The notes below the pieces were generated by a model. That model searched no databases. It worked only from the letters and a program-made list of their open reading frames with translations, and was not told the origin of the DNA. A stretch of 64,000 nt of DNA from Marinobacter maritimus (GTDB lineage Bacteria; Pseudomonadota; Gammaproteobacteria; Pseudomonadales; Oleiphilaceae), in contig NZ_VCGW01000008.1 in assembly GCF_007671675.1 (NCBI RefSeq), positions 18,764 to 82,763 of the forward strand. Direction: 5' to 3'. Below, piece by piece: positions 33,995-42,947 of the stretch. The translations under genes and the position numbers were made by a program. How positions within the stretch are numbered: the first letter of the stretch is position 1; each line of letters starts with the position of its first letter.

Positions 33995-35272
33995 ATGAAA
34001 CTTTCTACTTTCGGTCGTAAGTTTACCGCTGACGCCGGCATAACCTCGCTAATGGATGACCTGGGAAATGCCATGGCATCTGGCGACGACATGATTATGA
34101 TGGGCGGGGGCAATCCGGGGCACATCCCTGAGATACAGAAGCGGGTACAGGAAATTCTCGGAGACATGAGCCGGAGTGAAAGCGACGTCCGCCGGCTGGT
34201 AGGTGTTTACGATCCGCCGCAAGGCGAAAAACAATTTATTGCCTCGCTTGCTGACCTGCTTAGCCGTGAATACGGGTGGGATCTGAAGCCTGAAAATATC
34301 GCGCTCACCAATGGCAGTCAGGCTGCGTTCTTCATGTTGTTCAACATGTTCGGCGGCGATTACGGTGAAGGCCAGCGCAAGCACATATTGCTGCCCCTGG
34401 CACCTGAATATATCGGTTATGCGGATGCCGGCATTGAGCCGGGTATGTTTCACGCCGTGCAGCCGGACATTTCATTTACCGACGCCCACGAATTCAAATA
34501 CCGTGTGGATTTTGATGCGGTAGAGGTAACCGGGGAGACGGGTGCGATCTGCGTATCCCGGCCAACCAACCCGACCGGGAACGTGGTTACTGACGCAGAG
34601 ATGGCTCGGCTTGAAGAGATGGCGCGCCAGCATGACGTGCCGCTGATCGTCGATGGAGCCTACGGTACGCCTTTCCCGAGCTTGCTGTTTGTGGATGCCA
34701 AGCCCACCTGGAACGAACAGATCATTCTGTGTCTGAGCCTGTCCAAGCTTGGCTTGCCGGCAGCCCGGACAGGCATTGTTATTGCTGCCAAGCCGGTGAT
34801 CAAGGCATTGTCTGGCATTAATGCCATCATGAACCTGGCGACAGGAAGTTTCGGCGCCATGCTCGCCGAGCCGTTAGTGCGCTCAGGAGAGATCCTGTCC
34901 CTGAGTCGGGATGTGGTCTGCCCGTTCTACAAGAGAAAGATGGAGCGCGCCGTGGCGGCGTTCCGCGAGGCGATGGGTGAGGACAGTTATCGCTGGTACG
35001 TGCACAAGCCAGAAGGTGCAATGTTCCTCTGGTTGTGGTTCCCGGATTTGCCCATTACAAGCCTCGAGCTCTACCAGCGACTAAAAGCCCGCGGTGTACT
35101 TGTGGTATCTGGCCATTATTTCTTCCCGGGATTGCCGGAAGATGACTGGAAACATCGCCATGAGTGCCTGCGGGTGACCTATTCCCAGGATGACGAGCGT
35201 GTAGCGCAAGGGCTGCGAATTCTCGCGGATGAGGTAAAAGCAGTGTGGGCCGAGGCGGGCCGGGAAGCTTAG
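33995..35272 (+). CDS. avtA: Valine-pyruvate aminotransferase
   Basis: A PLP-dependent transaminase moving the amino group between alanine/valine and their oxo-acids. The 425-residue protein begins MKLSTFGRKFTADAGITSLM and carries MMGGGNPGHIPE, which closely match AvtA. The PLP lysine is in LSLSKLGLPAARTG near residue 250, and SRPTNPTGNVVTD and the C-terminal RVTYSQDD are fold-type I landmarks. It is 29 bases after the DUF416 gene. Its stop overlaps that of the convergent DUF3108 gene by 4 bases. Confidence 0.92.
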   Translation: MKLSTFGRKFTADAGITSLMDDLGNAMASGDDMIMMGGGNPGHIPEIQKRVQEILGDMSRSESDVRRLVGVYDPPQGEKQFIASLADLLSREYGWDLKPENIALTNGSQAAFFMLFNMFGGDYGEGQRKHILLPLAPEYIGYADAGIEPGMFHAVQPDISFTDAHEFKYRVDFDAVEVTGETGAICVSRPTNPTGNVVTDAEMARLEEMARQHDVPLIVDGAYGTPFPSLLFVDAKPTWNEQIILCLSLSKLGLPAARTGIVIAAKPVIKALSGINAIMNLATGSFGAMLAEPLVRSGEILSLSRDVVCPFYKRKMERAVAAFREAMGEDSYRWYVHKPEGAMFLWLWFPDLPITSLELYQRLKARGVLVVSGHYFFPGLPEDDWKHRHECLRVTYSQDDERVAQGLRILADEVKAVWAEAGREA

Positions 35273-36036
35273 TTTCCCAAGTCCACTTTCTTCAGGGATA
35301 GCTGGTAGCGGCTGCCGTCAGGCTCAATCTGAAGCAGGTGCGCCAGCACAAAATTGTTGTCCGGATCAAACCACATCAAGGTTTGGCGCTTGGAGCTTTC
35401 GCGGATCTTCTCGGCTTTGAGATAAGAAGACTGACTGGCATCGGCCGAGTCGCTGTCTGAGATGCCCGCATCATCATTTACTACGGCAAAGCGTTCGCTA
35501 TCAATTTTGCCGCGATCCAGAACCTGATATTCCATCTCCCGCATGCCATTTCGGATGTCCTGGTGCAGCTGAATCTGGAAGCCGAGTGGGTCCAGCGTGC
35601 CTTCTTCCAGTTCTACCTCAAATGCCTTTCCACGGTATTTCCCGGTCGCAACACCTGCCTTCCAGTCGAAATCAATCGATTGTTCTCTGTCCTTGATCAT
35701 AAATCCCGACAGACGATAGCGATATCGAATCGGTATCACTCGGCCATCTTCCCATTTCAGGATCAGGGACTCATCGATATCGGCGATGAACGAATTGACG
35801 TCGGTGCGATACAGCCAGACGCCATTTCCCTGGGATGTGAGAATGCGTTTGGCGCTGCCGTTAAGTGACAGTCCCTTTTCCATGGATGCGTCGTAACTCA
35901 CCTCAAAGGGGAGCAGGCCGGGGCTGTCCTCAGACCTTGCAGAGGTGCTCAGGAGAAGTGCGACTATCGCCAGAAATGGCAGCAGGATCATCTGGCGTTT
36001 TGCTGGAACCGATATGATCCGTCGGGCTGCATACAT
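35269..36036 (-). CDS. DUF3108 exported protein
   Basis: A 255-residue protein with an N-terminal signal sequence (MILLPFLAIVALLLSTSARS) and a beta-rich mature part: LPFEVSYDASMEKGLSLNGS, RYRYRLSGFMIKDREQSIDFD and QIQLHQDIRNGM match DUF3108. The chosen ATG at 36036 has GGAGGT seven bases upstream, much better than a TTG at 36051. It follows purN on the same strand, as in Pseudomonas, but belongs to the envelope rather than purine synthesis; the function is unknown. Confidence 0.85.
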   Translation of the reverse strand: MYAARRIISVPAKRQMILLPFLAIVALLLSTSARSEDSPGLLPFEVSYDASMEKGLSLNGSAKRILTSQGNGVWLYRTDVNSFIADIDESLILKWEDGRVIPIRYRYRLSGFMIKDREQSIDFDWKAGVATGKYRGKAFEVELEEGTLDPLGFQIQLHQDIRNGMREMEYQVLDRGKIDSERFAVVNDDAGISDSDSADASQSSYLKAEKIRESSKRQTLMWFDPDNNFVLAHLLQIEPDGSRYQLSLKKVDLGN

Positions 36037-36108
36037 CTGATCGACCTCCAATCTTTCACAAGTGCTGAAAGTCTAGCGGGTCAGCGGGCTTCGCGGGGTG
36101 ACAGTCTG

Positions 36109-36783
36109 TTAAGGTGCGTCCTGGCTGTCCGGTAAACACATGGGAGCGTTCAGGGGCTCCCCATCGAATAACACTTGCTCGTGTCTCAGCTGGATGCGGC
36201 CTTCGCAGAACCATCGCACCACAATCGGGTAGAGTAGGTGCTCTTTTTTCTGAACTTTTTCCGCGAGGGTCTGGGCCGTGTCTTCCGCAGTCACCGCAAC
36301 CTCCGCCTGTGCTATCACCGGGCCGCCGTCAAGTTCTTCGGTCACGAAGTGAATGGATACACCGTGGGTTTGATCCCCTGCATCCAGTGCTCTTTGATGG
36401 GTGTTCAAACCCGTGTACAGCGGCAGCATCGACGGATGGATGTTTACCAGTTTGCCCCGAAACGCACGAACGAAATCGGTTGTCAGGATTCGCATGAAGC
36501 CGGCAAGCACAATGAGGTCCGGGTTATGGCGGAGGATATGGGCCATAAGTGCAGCATCGAACTCGTCCCGGGAGCCGAAATCCTTATGATTCACCACAAA
36601 GGTCTCAACGTTGGCCTGCGCGGCTCGCTCCAATGCAAAAGCTTTGGGCTGATTGCAGCCCAAAGCAATGATCTGGCCAGGAAAATCCCGCTCCCGGCTG
36701 GCGTCGATCAAGGCCTGAAAATTGGTTCCACTACCGGAGGCCAGTACCAGAATTCTGGGCAGAGTTGGTTGATCCGCTTTCAT
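36109..36783 (-). CDS. purN: Phosphoribosylglycinamide formyltransferase
   Basis: Third step of purine synthesis: transfers a formyl group from 10-formyl-THF to GAR. The 224 residues contain ILVLASGSGTNFQALIDA, LAGFMRILTTDFVR, the catalytic Asn-His pair in VNIHPSMLPLYTGLNTH, and the aspartate in VTEELDGGPVIAQ. The ATG overlaps the purM stop by four bases. Operon order purM-purN is the standard one. Confidence 0.97.
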   Translation of the reverse strand: MKADQPTLPRILVLASGSGTNFQALIDASRERDFPGQIIALGCNQPKAFALERAAQANVETFVVNHKDFGSRDEFDAALMAHILRHNPDLIVLAGFMRILTTDFVRAFRGKLVNIHPSMLPLYTGLNTHQRALDAGDQTHGVSIHFVTEELDGGPVIAQAEVAVTAEDTAQTLAEKVQKKEHLLYPIVVRWFCEGRIQLRHEQVLFDGEPLNAPMCLPDSQDAP

Positions 36784-37844
36784 TCTGCAAGAAGTCCCGG
36801 GGCATAGCGCACCAGTGCATCTTTTTCGGTATCTTCAGCACGCTCCACCTGGCCTACCTGCCAGGCCTTCTCGCCCAGAGCCTTGAGAGTATCCAGGGCC
36901 AGGTCTTTCTGGTTTTCCGGAACGCAGACAATCATGCCGATGCCGCAGTTAAACGTACGGTACATTTCTTCGCTGGCCACACCGCCGGCGTCTTTGAGCC
37001 ACTGAAACACCGGAGGCAGTTCCCAGCTTGTGGTGTCGATGGCCGCAATCATGCCTTTCGGCAGAACCCTGGGAATATTTTCCGGTAAACCGCCGCCGGT
37101 AATGTGAGAGAGAGCGCGCACATCCACTTCACGAATCAGTTTTAGCAGATTTTTGACGTAAATCCGTGTCGGCTCCATGAGGGCGTTCGCCAAAGTGGTA
37201 TCACCAACCTGCTGATTGAGGTCGGCGTTACTGACCTCAAGAATTTTACGAATCAGTGAGTACCCATTGGAGTGCGGTCCGGATGATTCAAGCGCCAGTA
37301 GAACATCACCCGTTTGCACATTGCTGCCATCGATGATTTCGCTGCGTTCAGCCACGCCCACGCAAAAACCCGCGAGATCATAATCGTCGCCTTCGTACAT
37401 GCCGGGCATTTCTGCGGTTTCTCCGCCTACCAGTGCACATCCGGCCTGCTCGCAACCCTGGCCAATGCCTGAGACAACGTTTGCTGCTATATCGACGTTG
37501 AGTTTGCCAGTGGCGTAATAATCGAGGAAAAACAGGGGCTCGGCACCGCCTACGATCAGATCGTTGACACACATGGCCACGAGGTCAATGCCGATGCTGT
37601 CATGTTTGCCAAGCTGCATCGCCAGCCTCAGTTTGGTTCCAACGCCATCGGTGCCTGAAATCAGAATGGGTTCTTTGTACCCGGCTGGAATCGCTACCAT
37701 GGCACCGAACCCGCCAAGCCCTCCCAGAACCTCGGGGCGCCGGGTGCGTGCGGCGGTGTCCTTGATGCGGCTGACAAGTTCATTGCCGGCGTCAATGTCT
37801 ACGCCCGCATCGCGGTAAGTCAGGGAAGGCTTTTTTTCGCTCAT
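36780..37844 (-). CDS. purM: Phosphoribosylformylglycinamidine cyclo-ligase
   Basis: AIR synthetase, fifth step of purine synthesis, closing the imidazole ring with ATP. The start MSEKKPSLTYRDAGVDIDAG gives 354 residues; a longer frame with 41 extra codons is not family-like. LISGTDGVGTKLRLA, MCVNDLIVGGAEPLFFLDYY and SHITGGGLPENIPRVLP are the signature segments. It is divergent from the DUF2066 gene with about 211 bases between starts, enough for two promoters; I see no clear operator. Confidence 0.97.
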   Translation of the reverse strand: MSEKKPSLTYRDAGVDIDAGNELVSRIKDTAARTRRPEVLGGLGGFGAMVAIPAGYKEPILISGTDGVGTKLRLAMQLGKHDSIGIDLVAMCVNDLIVGGAEPLFFLDYYATGKLNVDIAANVVSGIGQGCEQAGCALVGGETAEMPGMYEGDDYDLAGFCVGVAERSEIIDGSNVQTGDVLLALESSGPHSNGYSLIRKILEVSNADLNQQVGDTTLANALMEPTRIYVKNLLKLIREVDVRALSHITGGGLPENIPRVLPKGMIAAIDTTSWELPPVFQWLKDAGGVASEEMYRTFNCGIGMIVCVPENQKDLALDTLKALGEKAWQVGQVERAEDTEKDALVRYAPGLLAE

Positions 37845-38055
37845 GGTGTTCTTAACCGTTGGCCAGTGGGTCAGGCGGCGGATTTTAGCAGGTGCGGTGT
37901 AGCGCTCCAAGTGCAATTGCCGCGAGCACTCCCGGATTCCAGCGTCGAGGTGTCTCCGGGCGGTCAAGATTGCATTTCGGAAACCCGGGTCGGCTACTCA
38001 GGTCAAGGGGCATGGTGTATCCTATGCGCCATTCATGCAGATTGCAGGGTGTTTC

Positions 38056-39381
38056 ATGCCAGTACCAGACCAGACCTCGGTTTTCAGGCCTTTGCCAGCT
38101 TTATGGCTTGCCGTTTTTTTTGCGCTCATGCTGGCCATGGTGCCCGCTCCGGCGGCTGCCGTTACGGTATCCGGGCTTTATTCCGTTGAGGTGCCAGTGG
38201 CCGGTTCCGGACAGAACGATCTGTCCAAGGGATACGCAGACGGTCTGGCTCGCGTGTTCGTGCGAATTTCCGGCACCCGGGACGTGCTCTCGCTCGATGG
38301 GGTGCAGGCGCTGCTCGCAAACGCGGAATCTTTGTTGCTGTCTTACCAGGTACTCCGCGGGGCGAACGGTGACAGTCGGCTGAGCATGGCATTCGGCGCG
38401 GTGGGTGTGAACCGGGCTTTGGCCTCGGTTGATGCGCCTGTCTGGGGTGCGAACCGCCCTCTGACTCTGGCGTGGGTAGCGGTAGAAGACCGCGGTGTTC
38501 GCGCGCTGGTTACAGGTAATAGTAGCGGTCAGGCGGATGCAGGTGAGAATGGGGCCTGGTCGTCAGCCTTTGCCCGCGCCGCCCGAGAACGGGGGCTTCC
38601 GGTCGCACTGCCGCCCGCAGAGTTCAGTGGAAACAGAGAGTTGCTATCGGATATCTGGGGACAATTTACGGGGCGTGTGCGTAACGCGTCTGAAGGCGTG
38701 GAGCACGACGTGCTTGCTCTGGTTCGAGTGAACCGTTCTGGCGGCCAGTGGCGCGCAGGCTGGGTGTTTGAGGGAGCACAACTCAACAGCAGTGAAGAAT
38801 CGGTCAGCGCCGATACCCGTGAAGCTTTGGCGGAAGCACTGGTAAACCGCTGGGCGGAACTGTACGCAAATCGTTATGCGGTTGCGGCTGGTGAAGTTGG
38901 AGATTTGCCGCGGGTAGATATTGTCCTGCGTGGTGTAACCTCGGTTGCGGATTATGGGAAAGCCAGCCAGGTACTTGAAGGCCTGACTCCGGTTGTAAGT
39001 GTGGGAGCATCCCGGGTTAAAGGTGAGCAGTTAACGTTGAGAGTGGCGTTTTCCGGCGAGCTGGATCAGCTCAAACAGTACATTGCGTTGGATTCCCGAT
39101 TTGTGCCCGTTGAGGGGGAGCCGGAAAATGCGCGGCCAGAAGCCCGCGCGAAACCACCTGCTGCGCCGGCGGAACCAGAACAAGCGCAGGCGCCTGGAAC
39201 CCAGTCAGAAACCACTTCCGAAGGCGGGGCAAATGCCGGTTCGTCCGATCAGTCTACGTTTACCTACCAGCCATCCCCGGTGGATGAAGACGAGGCGGAG
39301 CAGGCGTTTGAATCCCTTTACCAGCTTCTCTATTACCGCTGGCAGCCCACGCCGGTTATCGTTAAAGATGGCGGGCAGTAA
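38056..39381 (+). CDS. DUF2066 exported protein
   Basis: A 441-residue protein with a signal sequence (LWLAVFFALMLAMVPAPAAA) and a mature DUF2066 domain (GLYSVEVPVAGSGQNDLSKG, GLARVFVRISGTRDVL). The C-terminal quarter is low-complexity Ala/Pro/Glu/Gln and ends with a conserved-looking EQAFESLYQLLYYRWQPTP. The ATG at 38056 has AGGG six bases upstream; an ATG seven codons earlier is possible. The same gene precedes purM divergently in Pseudomonas. The function is unknown. It starts the run DUF2066, CDP-alcohol transferase, hda. Confidence 0.85.
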   Translation: MPVPDQTSVFRPLPALWLAVFFALMLAMVPAPAAAVTVSGLYSVEVPVAGSGQNDLSKGYADGLARVFVRISGTRDVLSLDGVQALLANAESLLLSYQVLRGANGDSRLSMAFGAVGVNRALASVDAPVWGANRPLTLAWVAVEDRGVRALVTGNSSGQADAGENGAWSSAFARAARERGLPVALPPAEFSGNRELLSDIWGQFTGRVRNASEGVEHDVLALVRVNRSGGQWRAGWVFEGAQLNSSEESVSADTREALAEALVNRWAELYANRYAVAAGEVGDLPRVDIVLRGVTSVADYGKASQVLEGLTPVVSVGASRVKGEQLTLRVAFSGELDQLKQYIALDSRFVPVEGEPENARPEARAKPPAAPAEPEQAQAPGTQSETTSEGGANAGSSDQSTFTYQPSPVDEDEAEQAFESLYQLLYYRWQPTPVIVKDGGQ

Positions 39382-39402
39382 GCTGCGATCCTGGGCAGGT
39401 CT

Positions 39403-39963
39403 GTGAATTCGCACGCCTGGCGCTGGATTCCCAACGCCTTGACGTGCGTTCGCATATTGTTGATTGCGCCCTTCGCCTGGGTTTTGATGGTGCAGGAATA
39501 TCGCTTCGCACTGATGATTTTCGCTATTGCGTCACTTACCGACGGGCTTGATGGTTTCCTTGCACGCCGCTTTAACTGGCGTTCGCGGTTTGGTGCCGTG
39601 GCAGACCCGCTGGCAGATAAAGCGCTGCTGATTACAGCGTATCTGGTGCTTACGTACACCTCAGTGTTTCCGTTATGGCTTTTTGCCTTGGTGCTTGGGA
39701 GAGACCTTCTTATTGTTGGGGGTGCTCTTGCTTACCACTACTGTATCGGTCGTTTTGATATGGAACCCAGCATGCCAGGCAAGTTAAATACTCTGGTTCA
39801 GGTTTGTGTGGTTCTGGGTACTGTTATTATCCTGGCAGGGTTGCCGGTGCAGCCGATGTGGCTGAGCGTGGGAATTTGGCTGGTTGCGGTATCCGCTGTT
39901 TTCAGCGGTGTCCACTATATTGTGATCTGGAGTGCGCGGGCATGGAGGTCCAGACGATCGTGA
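39403..39963 (+). CDS. CDP-alcohol phosphatidyltransferase family protein
   Basis: A 186-residue membrane enzyme of the family that swaps CMP on a CDP-lipid for an alcohol. The full active-site signature D-x2-D-G-x2-A-R-x8-G-x3-D-x3-D is present as DGLDGFLARRF followed by GAVADPLADK. There are about five membrane helices. It is likely a second PgsA-like phosphatidylglycerophosphate synthase, but the acceptor alcohol cannot be read from sequence. GTG start. It is shorter and differently placed than the pgsA next to uvrC in relatives. It overlaps hda by four bases. Confidence 0.88.
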   Translation: MNSHAWRWIPNALTCVRILLIAPFAWVLMVQEYRFALMIFAIASLTDGLDGFLARRFNWRSRFGAVADPLADKALLITAYLVLTYTSVFPLWLFALVLGRDLLIVGGALAYHYCIGRFDMEPSMPGKLNTLVQVCVVLGTVIILAGLPVQPMWLSVGIWLVAVSAVFSGVHYIVIWSARAWRSRRS

Positions 39964-40658
39964 GCGCTTCTCAACTGGTTCTTGGTGTCAGGCTTCGGGA
40001 CGATGCACGTTTCGATAATTTTCATGGTGATCGCAACCGGGAAGCGGCATTGCGCCTGTTGTCGGTATTCAGACAGCCGGCCGGACTGCCGGTGGTGGTA
40101 GTCTGTGGTGATTCCGATACGGGTAAGAGCCACCTGCTCCAGGCCGCTTGTCACCATGCGGAGGCGGAGGGGAAAACGGCCGTGTGTTTGAGTATTGCCG
40201 AGCTGGAGCCCTTCGGACCGGACGCGCTGTCAGGGCTGGACGCCATGGACGTGGTTGCGCTTGACGATCTGGACCGGATTACCGGAAGAGCGGACTGGGA
40301 AGAGGCGGTTTTCCACTTGTATAACCGGTTGCACGATGCCGGCCATATGTTGGTGGTAAGTCTCTCGGAGGTCCCGGGCTCCCTGCCTTTTTATTTGCCG
40401 GATCTGGTTTCCCGATTGCATCACGGATTTACGGTTCAGCTTGGCATCTACCGTGACGATGACCGCTTGAAAATCCTTATGGCTCGGGCTGAACAGCGTG
40501 GGCTGACAATGACGGATGATGTCGCAGGCTTTATCATGCGTCGTGCACCAAGGCGCCTTGGTGAGTTGTTGGCTATTCTCGATACCCTTGATGAAAATTC
40601 ATTGCAGGCTCAGCGCCGCCTCACCATTCCGTTTGTAAAAACGGTGATGCAGTGGTAA
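39960..40658 (+). CDS. hda: DnaA-homologous regulator Hda
   Basis: AAA+ protein that, with the beta clamp, stimulates ATP hydrolysis by DnaA to prevent re-initiation of replication. I place the start at the GTG at 39960 (VSASQLVLGVRLRDDARFDNF): it overlaps the upstream stop as GTGA and has GGAGGT at 39944-39949. This gives 232 residues, typical of Hda. The P-loop is CGDSDTGKSHLLQA, sensor and arginine-finger regions follow, and the clamp-binding N-terminal motif (QLVLGV) is visible. The coupling to the upstream membrane enzyme also occurs in Pseudomonas. Confidence 0.93.
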   Translation: MSASQLVLGVRLRDDARFDNFHGDRNREAALRLLSVFRQPAGLPVVVVCGDSDTGKSHLLQAACHHAEAEGKTAVCLSIAELEPFGPDALSGLDAMDVVALDDLDRITGRADWEEAVFHLYNRLHDAGHMLVVSLSEVPGSLPFYLPDLVSRLHHGFTVQLGIYRDDDRLKILMARAEQRGLTMTDDVAGFIMRRAPRRLGELLAILDTLDENSLQAQRRLTIPFVKTVMQW

Positions 40659-40727
40659 CCGCCACAAAACACAGATACAGCATTCAAACGATAAGGCGCT
40701 GAATAAAGTGCCGGATGGAGAGACAAC

Positions 40728-41525
40728 ATGAGACGGGTAGTATTCAACCAGAAAGGTGGAGTAGGAAAATCCAGTATTACCTGCAATCTGGCCGCGATCA
40801 GTGCAGCCCGGGGCAAGCGCACGCTTGTGGTTGATCTGGATCCCCAAGGCAACTCGACGCATTATCTCCTGGGCAAGCCGGCCAGTGAGCTCAAGGACAC
40901 CGTTGCAGATATGCTGGAGCAGACGGTTGCGTTCAAGGTGTTCAACCGGCGCCCCGAAGAGTTCGTGCACGCAACGCCGTTCAAGAATCTTTTCGTTATG
41001 CCTTCCAGTCCGGAACTGGATTTCCTTGAGCGCAAGCTCGAAGCCAAACACAAAATTTACAAGCTACGGGAAGCGCTGAAAAAGTTGGGCGAATCCTTCG
41101 ATGCCATTTACATTGATACGGCCCCCGCGCTTAACTTTTATACCCGCTCGGCGCTTATAGCAGCCCAGCGCTGCCTGATCCCGTTTGACTGCGACGATTT
41201 TTCCCGTCAGGCGCTTTACAATATACTTAACGAAATCCGTGACCTGCAGGAAGATCATAACGATGAGCTTGTTGTGGAAGGCATTGTTGCCAACCAGTTT
41301 CAACCACGGGCTACCCTGCCCAGGCAACTGGTCAAAGAGCTGATAGAGGAAGGCCTGCCAGTTCTACCGGTGCGTCTTTCCAGTTCGGTCAAAATGAAAG
41401 AATCTCACCAGTGCCGACAACCGCTTATTCACATGGCACCAAAGCACCCGCTTACCCGTCAGTTTGAAGACCTTTACCGCGTATTGCATGGCGAAGCGGT
41501 AGAGCTCGAGCCTCTGGCAGATTGA
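40728..41525 (+). CDS. ParA/MinD-family ATPase
   Basis: A 265-residue deviant-Walker ATPase: FNQKGGVGKSSITCNLA at residue 6, DLDPQGNSTHYLLG, and IDTAPALNFYTRSAL. It lacks an N-terminal DNA-binding domain, and no ParB or centromere-like repeat lies nearby, so it is probably a chromosomal ParA-like positioning or regulatory protein rather than a plasmid partitioning system. It is followed after a short gap by yqcC. The C-terminal part (LVKELIEEGLPVLPVRLSSS) is conserved in the family. The cargo is unknown. Confidence 0.88.
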   Translation: MRRVVFNQKGGVGKSSITCNLAAISAARGKRTLVVDLDPQGNSTHYLLGKPASELKDTVADMLEQTVAFKVFNRRPEEFVHATPFKNLFVMPSSPELDFLERKLEAKHKIYKLREALKKLGESFDAIYIDTAPALNFYTRSALIAAQRCLIPFDCDDFSRQALYNILNEIRDLQEDHNDELVVEGIVANQFQPRATLPRQLVKELIEEGLPVLPVRLSSSVKMKESHQCRQPLIHMAPKHPLTRQFEDLYRVLHGEAVELEPLAD

Positions 41526-41536
41526 GGCAGGTTTTT

Positions 41537-41872
41537 ATGACAGGTTCCGGTGACATTACAGGGCGGGTCGCTGATTGTCTTCTTGGTATCGAGATGGCGT
41601 TGCGTCAACTCGGAATGTGGGAGACGGAGCGCCCGCCTGAAGATGCGTTCAACAGCTCAGAGCCGTTCTGCCTCGATACGTTAACGTTTACCCAGTGGAT
41701 CCAGTTCGTGTTTCTGGAGCGCATGAAGCTGATTATTGAAAATGCCCAGCCCTTGCCAGCGGTTTCAGGCATAGCGCCCATGGCGGAAGAGTATTTTCGT
41801 GGGCGTCCCGAGTCAGGGCAAAGCCTGATTCGGGAGTTGGATACTTTTGATAAGCTGCTGTCAGCCGGCTGA
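41537..41872 (+). CDS. YqcC-family (DUF446) small protein
   Basis: A 111-residue helical protein with the YqcC signature (LGIEMALRQLGMWETERPP, FCLDTLTFTQWIQFVFLERM, LIRELDTFDKLL). I prefer the ATG at 41537, which has AGGCAGG just upstream, over a TTG at 41522. In E. coli yqcC lies beside truC; here it follows a ParA-like gene. The function is unknown. It converges on nadC with a one-base gap between stops. Confidence 0.85.
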   Translation: MTGSGDITGRVADCLLGIEMALRQLGMWETERPPEDAFNSSEPFCLDTLTFTQWIQFVFLERMKLIIENAQPLPAVSGIAPMAEEYFRGRPESGQSLIRELDTFDKLLSAG

Positions 41873-41873
41873 A

Positions 41874-42719
41874 TCAGTCCAGGCGCATGGAGAGGTCTAC
41901 GGCTCTGACGTCCTTGGTCAGCGCGCCAATTGAAATATAGTCAACACCGGTTTCTGCAATGGGGACCAACGTGTTGGCGTTGATGCCTCCGGATGCTTCC
42001 AGCTTTGCTCGCCCCTCGTTCATTGCGACCGCACAGAGCATGTCTTCCATGGAGAACTCGTCCAGCATAATGATGTCGGCTCCTGCGCTGAGTGCCTGCG
42101 CCAATTCCGCCAGGTTTTCGGTTTCGACTTCTACAGGTCTGCCCGGCGCGATTCTGCGAGCTTCGCGGATTGCATCGGCAATCGATCCGCAGGCAGAAAT
42201 ATGGTTTTCCTTGATGAGGAACGCATCCCACAGGCCGATTCGATGGTTGTGGCAGCCGCCACAGGTCACCGCGTATTTCTGGGCGAGCCGCAATCCCGGC
42301 AGGGTTTTCCGGGTGTCCAGAAGACGCACGCCCGTATGAGCAACGCGCGTTGCATAATCGGCGCAGTTCGTTGCAACTCCGGAAAGGGTTTGCAGCCAGT
42401 TCAAAGCAGCTCTTTCGGCGGTTAGCAGGCTTCTGGCGGTACCTTCCATGCGAAACAGAATCTGGTCCGGTGTAACGGCCTGGCCATCCTCTACCAACCA
42501 CTCCAGAGCCACTGAGCTGTCCACCTGACGGAACACTTCGTTTACCCATTCGCGCCCCGCTATGGTCGCCTGCTCACGTGTAATGACACGCCCGGTGGCC
42601 TGTTTTTGCGCCGGGATAAGCCGGGCTGTTATATCGCCATCTCCAATATCTTCGCGCAGGCTCAGTGCGACGGCTTCGATACGTGACTGGCGTAGGCGTT
42701 CAGTGAAGTTCATGGTCAT
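41874..42719 (-). CDS. nadC: Nicotinate-nucleotide diphosphorylase (carboxylating)
   Basis: Quinolinate phosphoribosyltransferase, the step making NaMN in de novo NAD synthesis. The start is MTMNFTERLRQ at 42719 (281 residues), or two codons later; a longer frame is rejected because extra residues are unlike the family. LDTRKTLPGLRLAQKYAV, CGGCHNHRIGLWDAFLIKENH (given here for its histidine-lysine core), PVEVETEN and MLDEFS are the signature segments. About 228 bases separate it from the divergent DUF1631 gene; I see no clear regulatory palindrome there. Confidence 0.96.
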   Translation of the reverse strand: MTMNFTERLRQSRIEAVALSLREDIGDGDITARLIPAQKQATGRVITREQATIAGREWVNEVFRQVDSSVALEWLVEDGQAVTPDQILFRMEGTARSLLTAERAALNWLQTLSGVATNCADYATRVAHTGVRLLDTRKTLPGLRLAQKYAVTCGGCHNHRIGLWDAFLIKENHISACGSIADAIREARRIAPGRPVEVETENLAELAQALSAGADIIMLDEFSMEDMLCAVAMNEGRAKLEASGGINANTLVPIAETGVDYISIGALTKDVRAVDLSMRLD

Positions 42720-42947
42720 GCATCCATGTGTGTCGGGGCTAAAGGGTTTAGAAATACTCCGAGGGCACAATTCTATAGTCCGCCAGTGGTTTCGCCAAAT
42801 TCGACGGAAATTGTGATCTGAGTCCGGTCTACACAAAAGGTGACAAATTCTGACACAAGGTGACGCGGGTAACTCGTATGATGTGTGATCAGGGTAGTTC
42901 CAAATTTATGGCCAGCCGTGTCATGTGTTCTGGTCCGGAGTTGTTCA

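Noticed and set aside
40728..41525. ParA-like gene as a sign of an integrated plasmid
   Set aside because: No parB, centromere repeats or replication gene nearby; flanks are core genes and codon flavour is like theirs.
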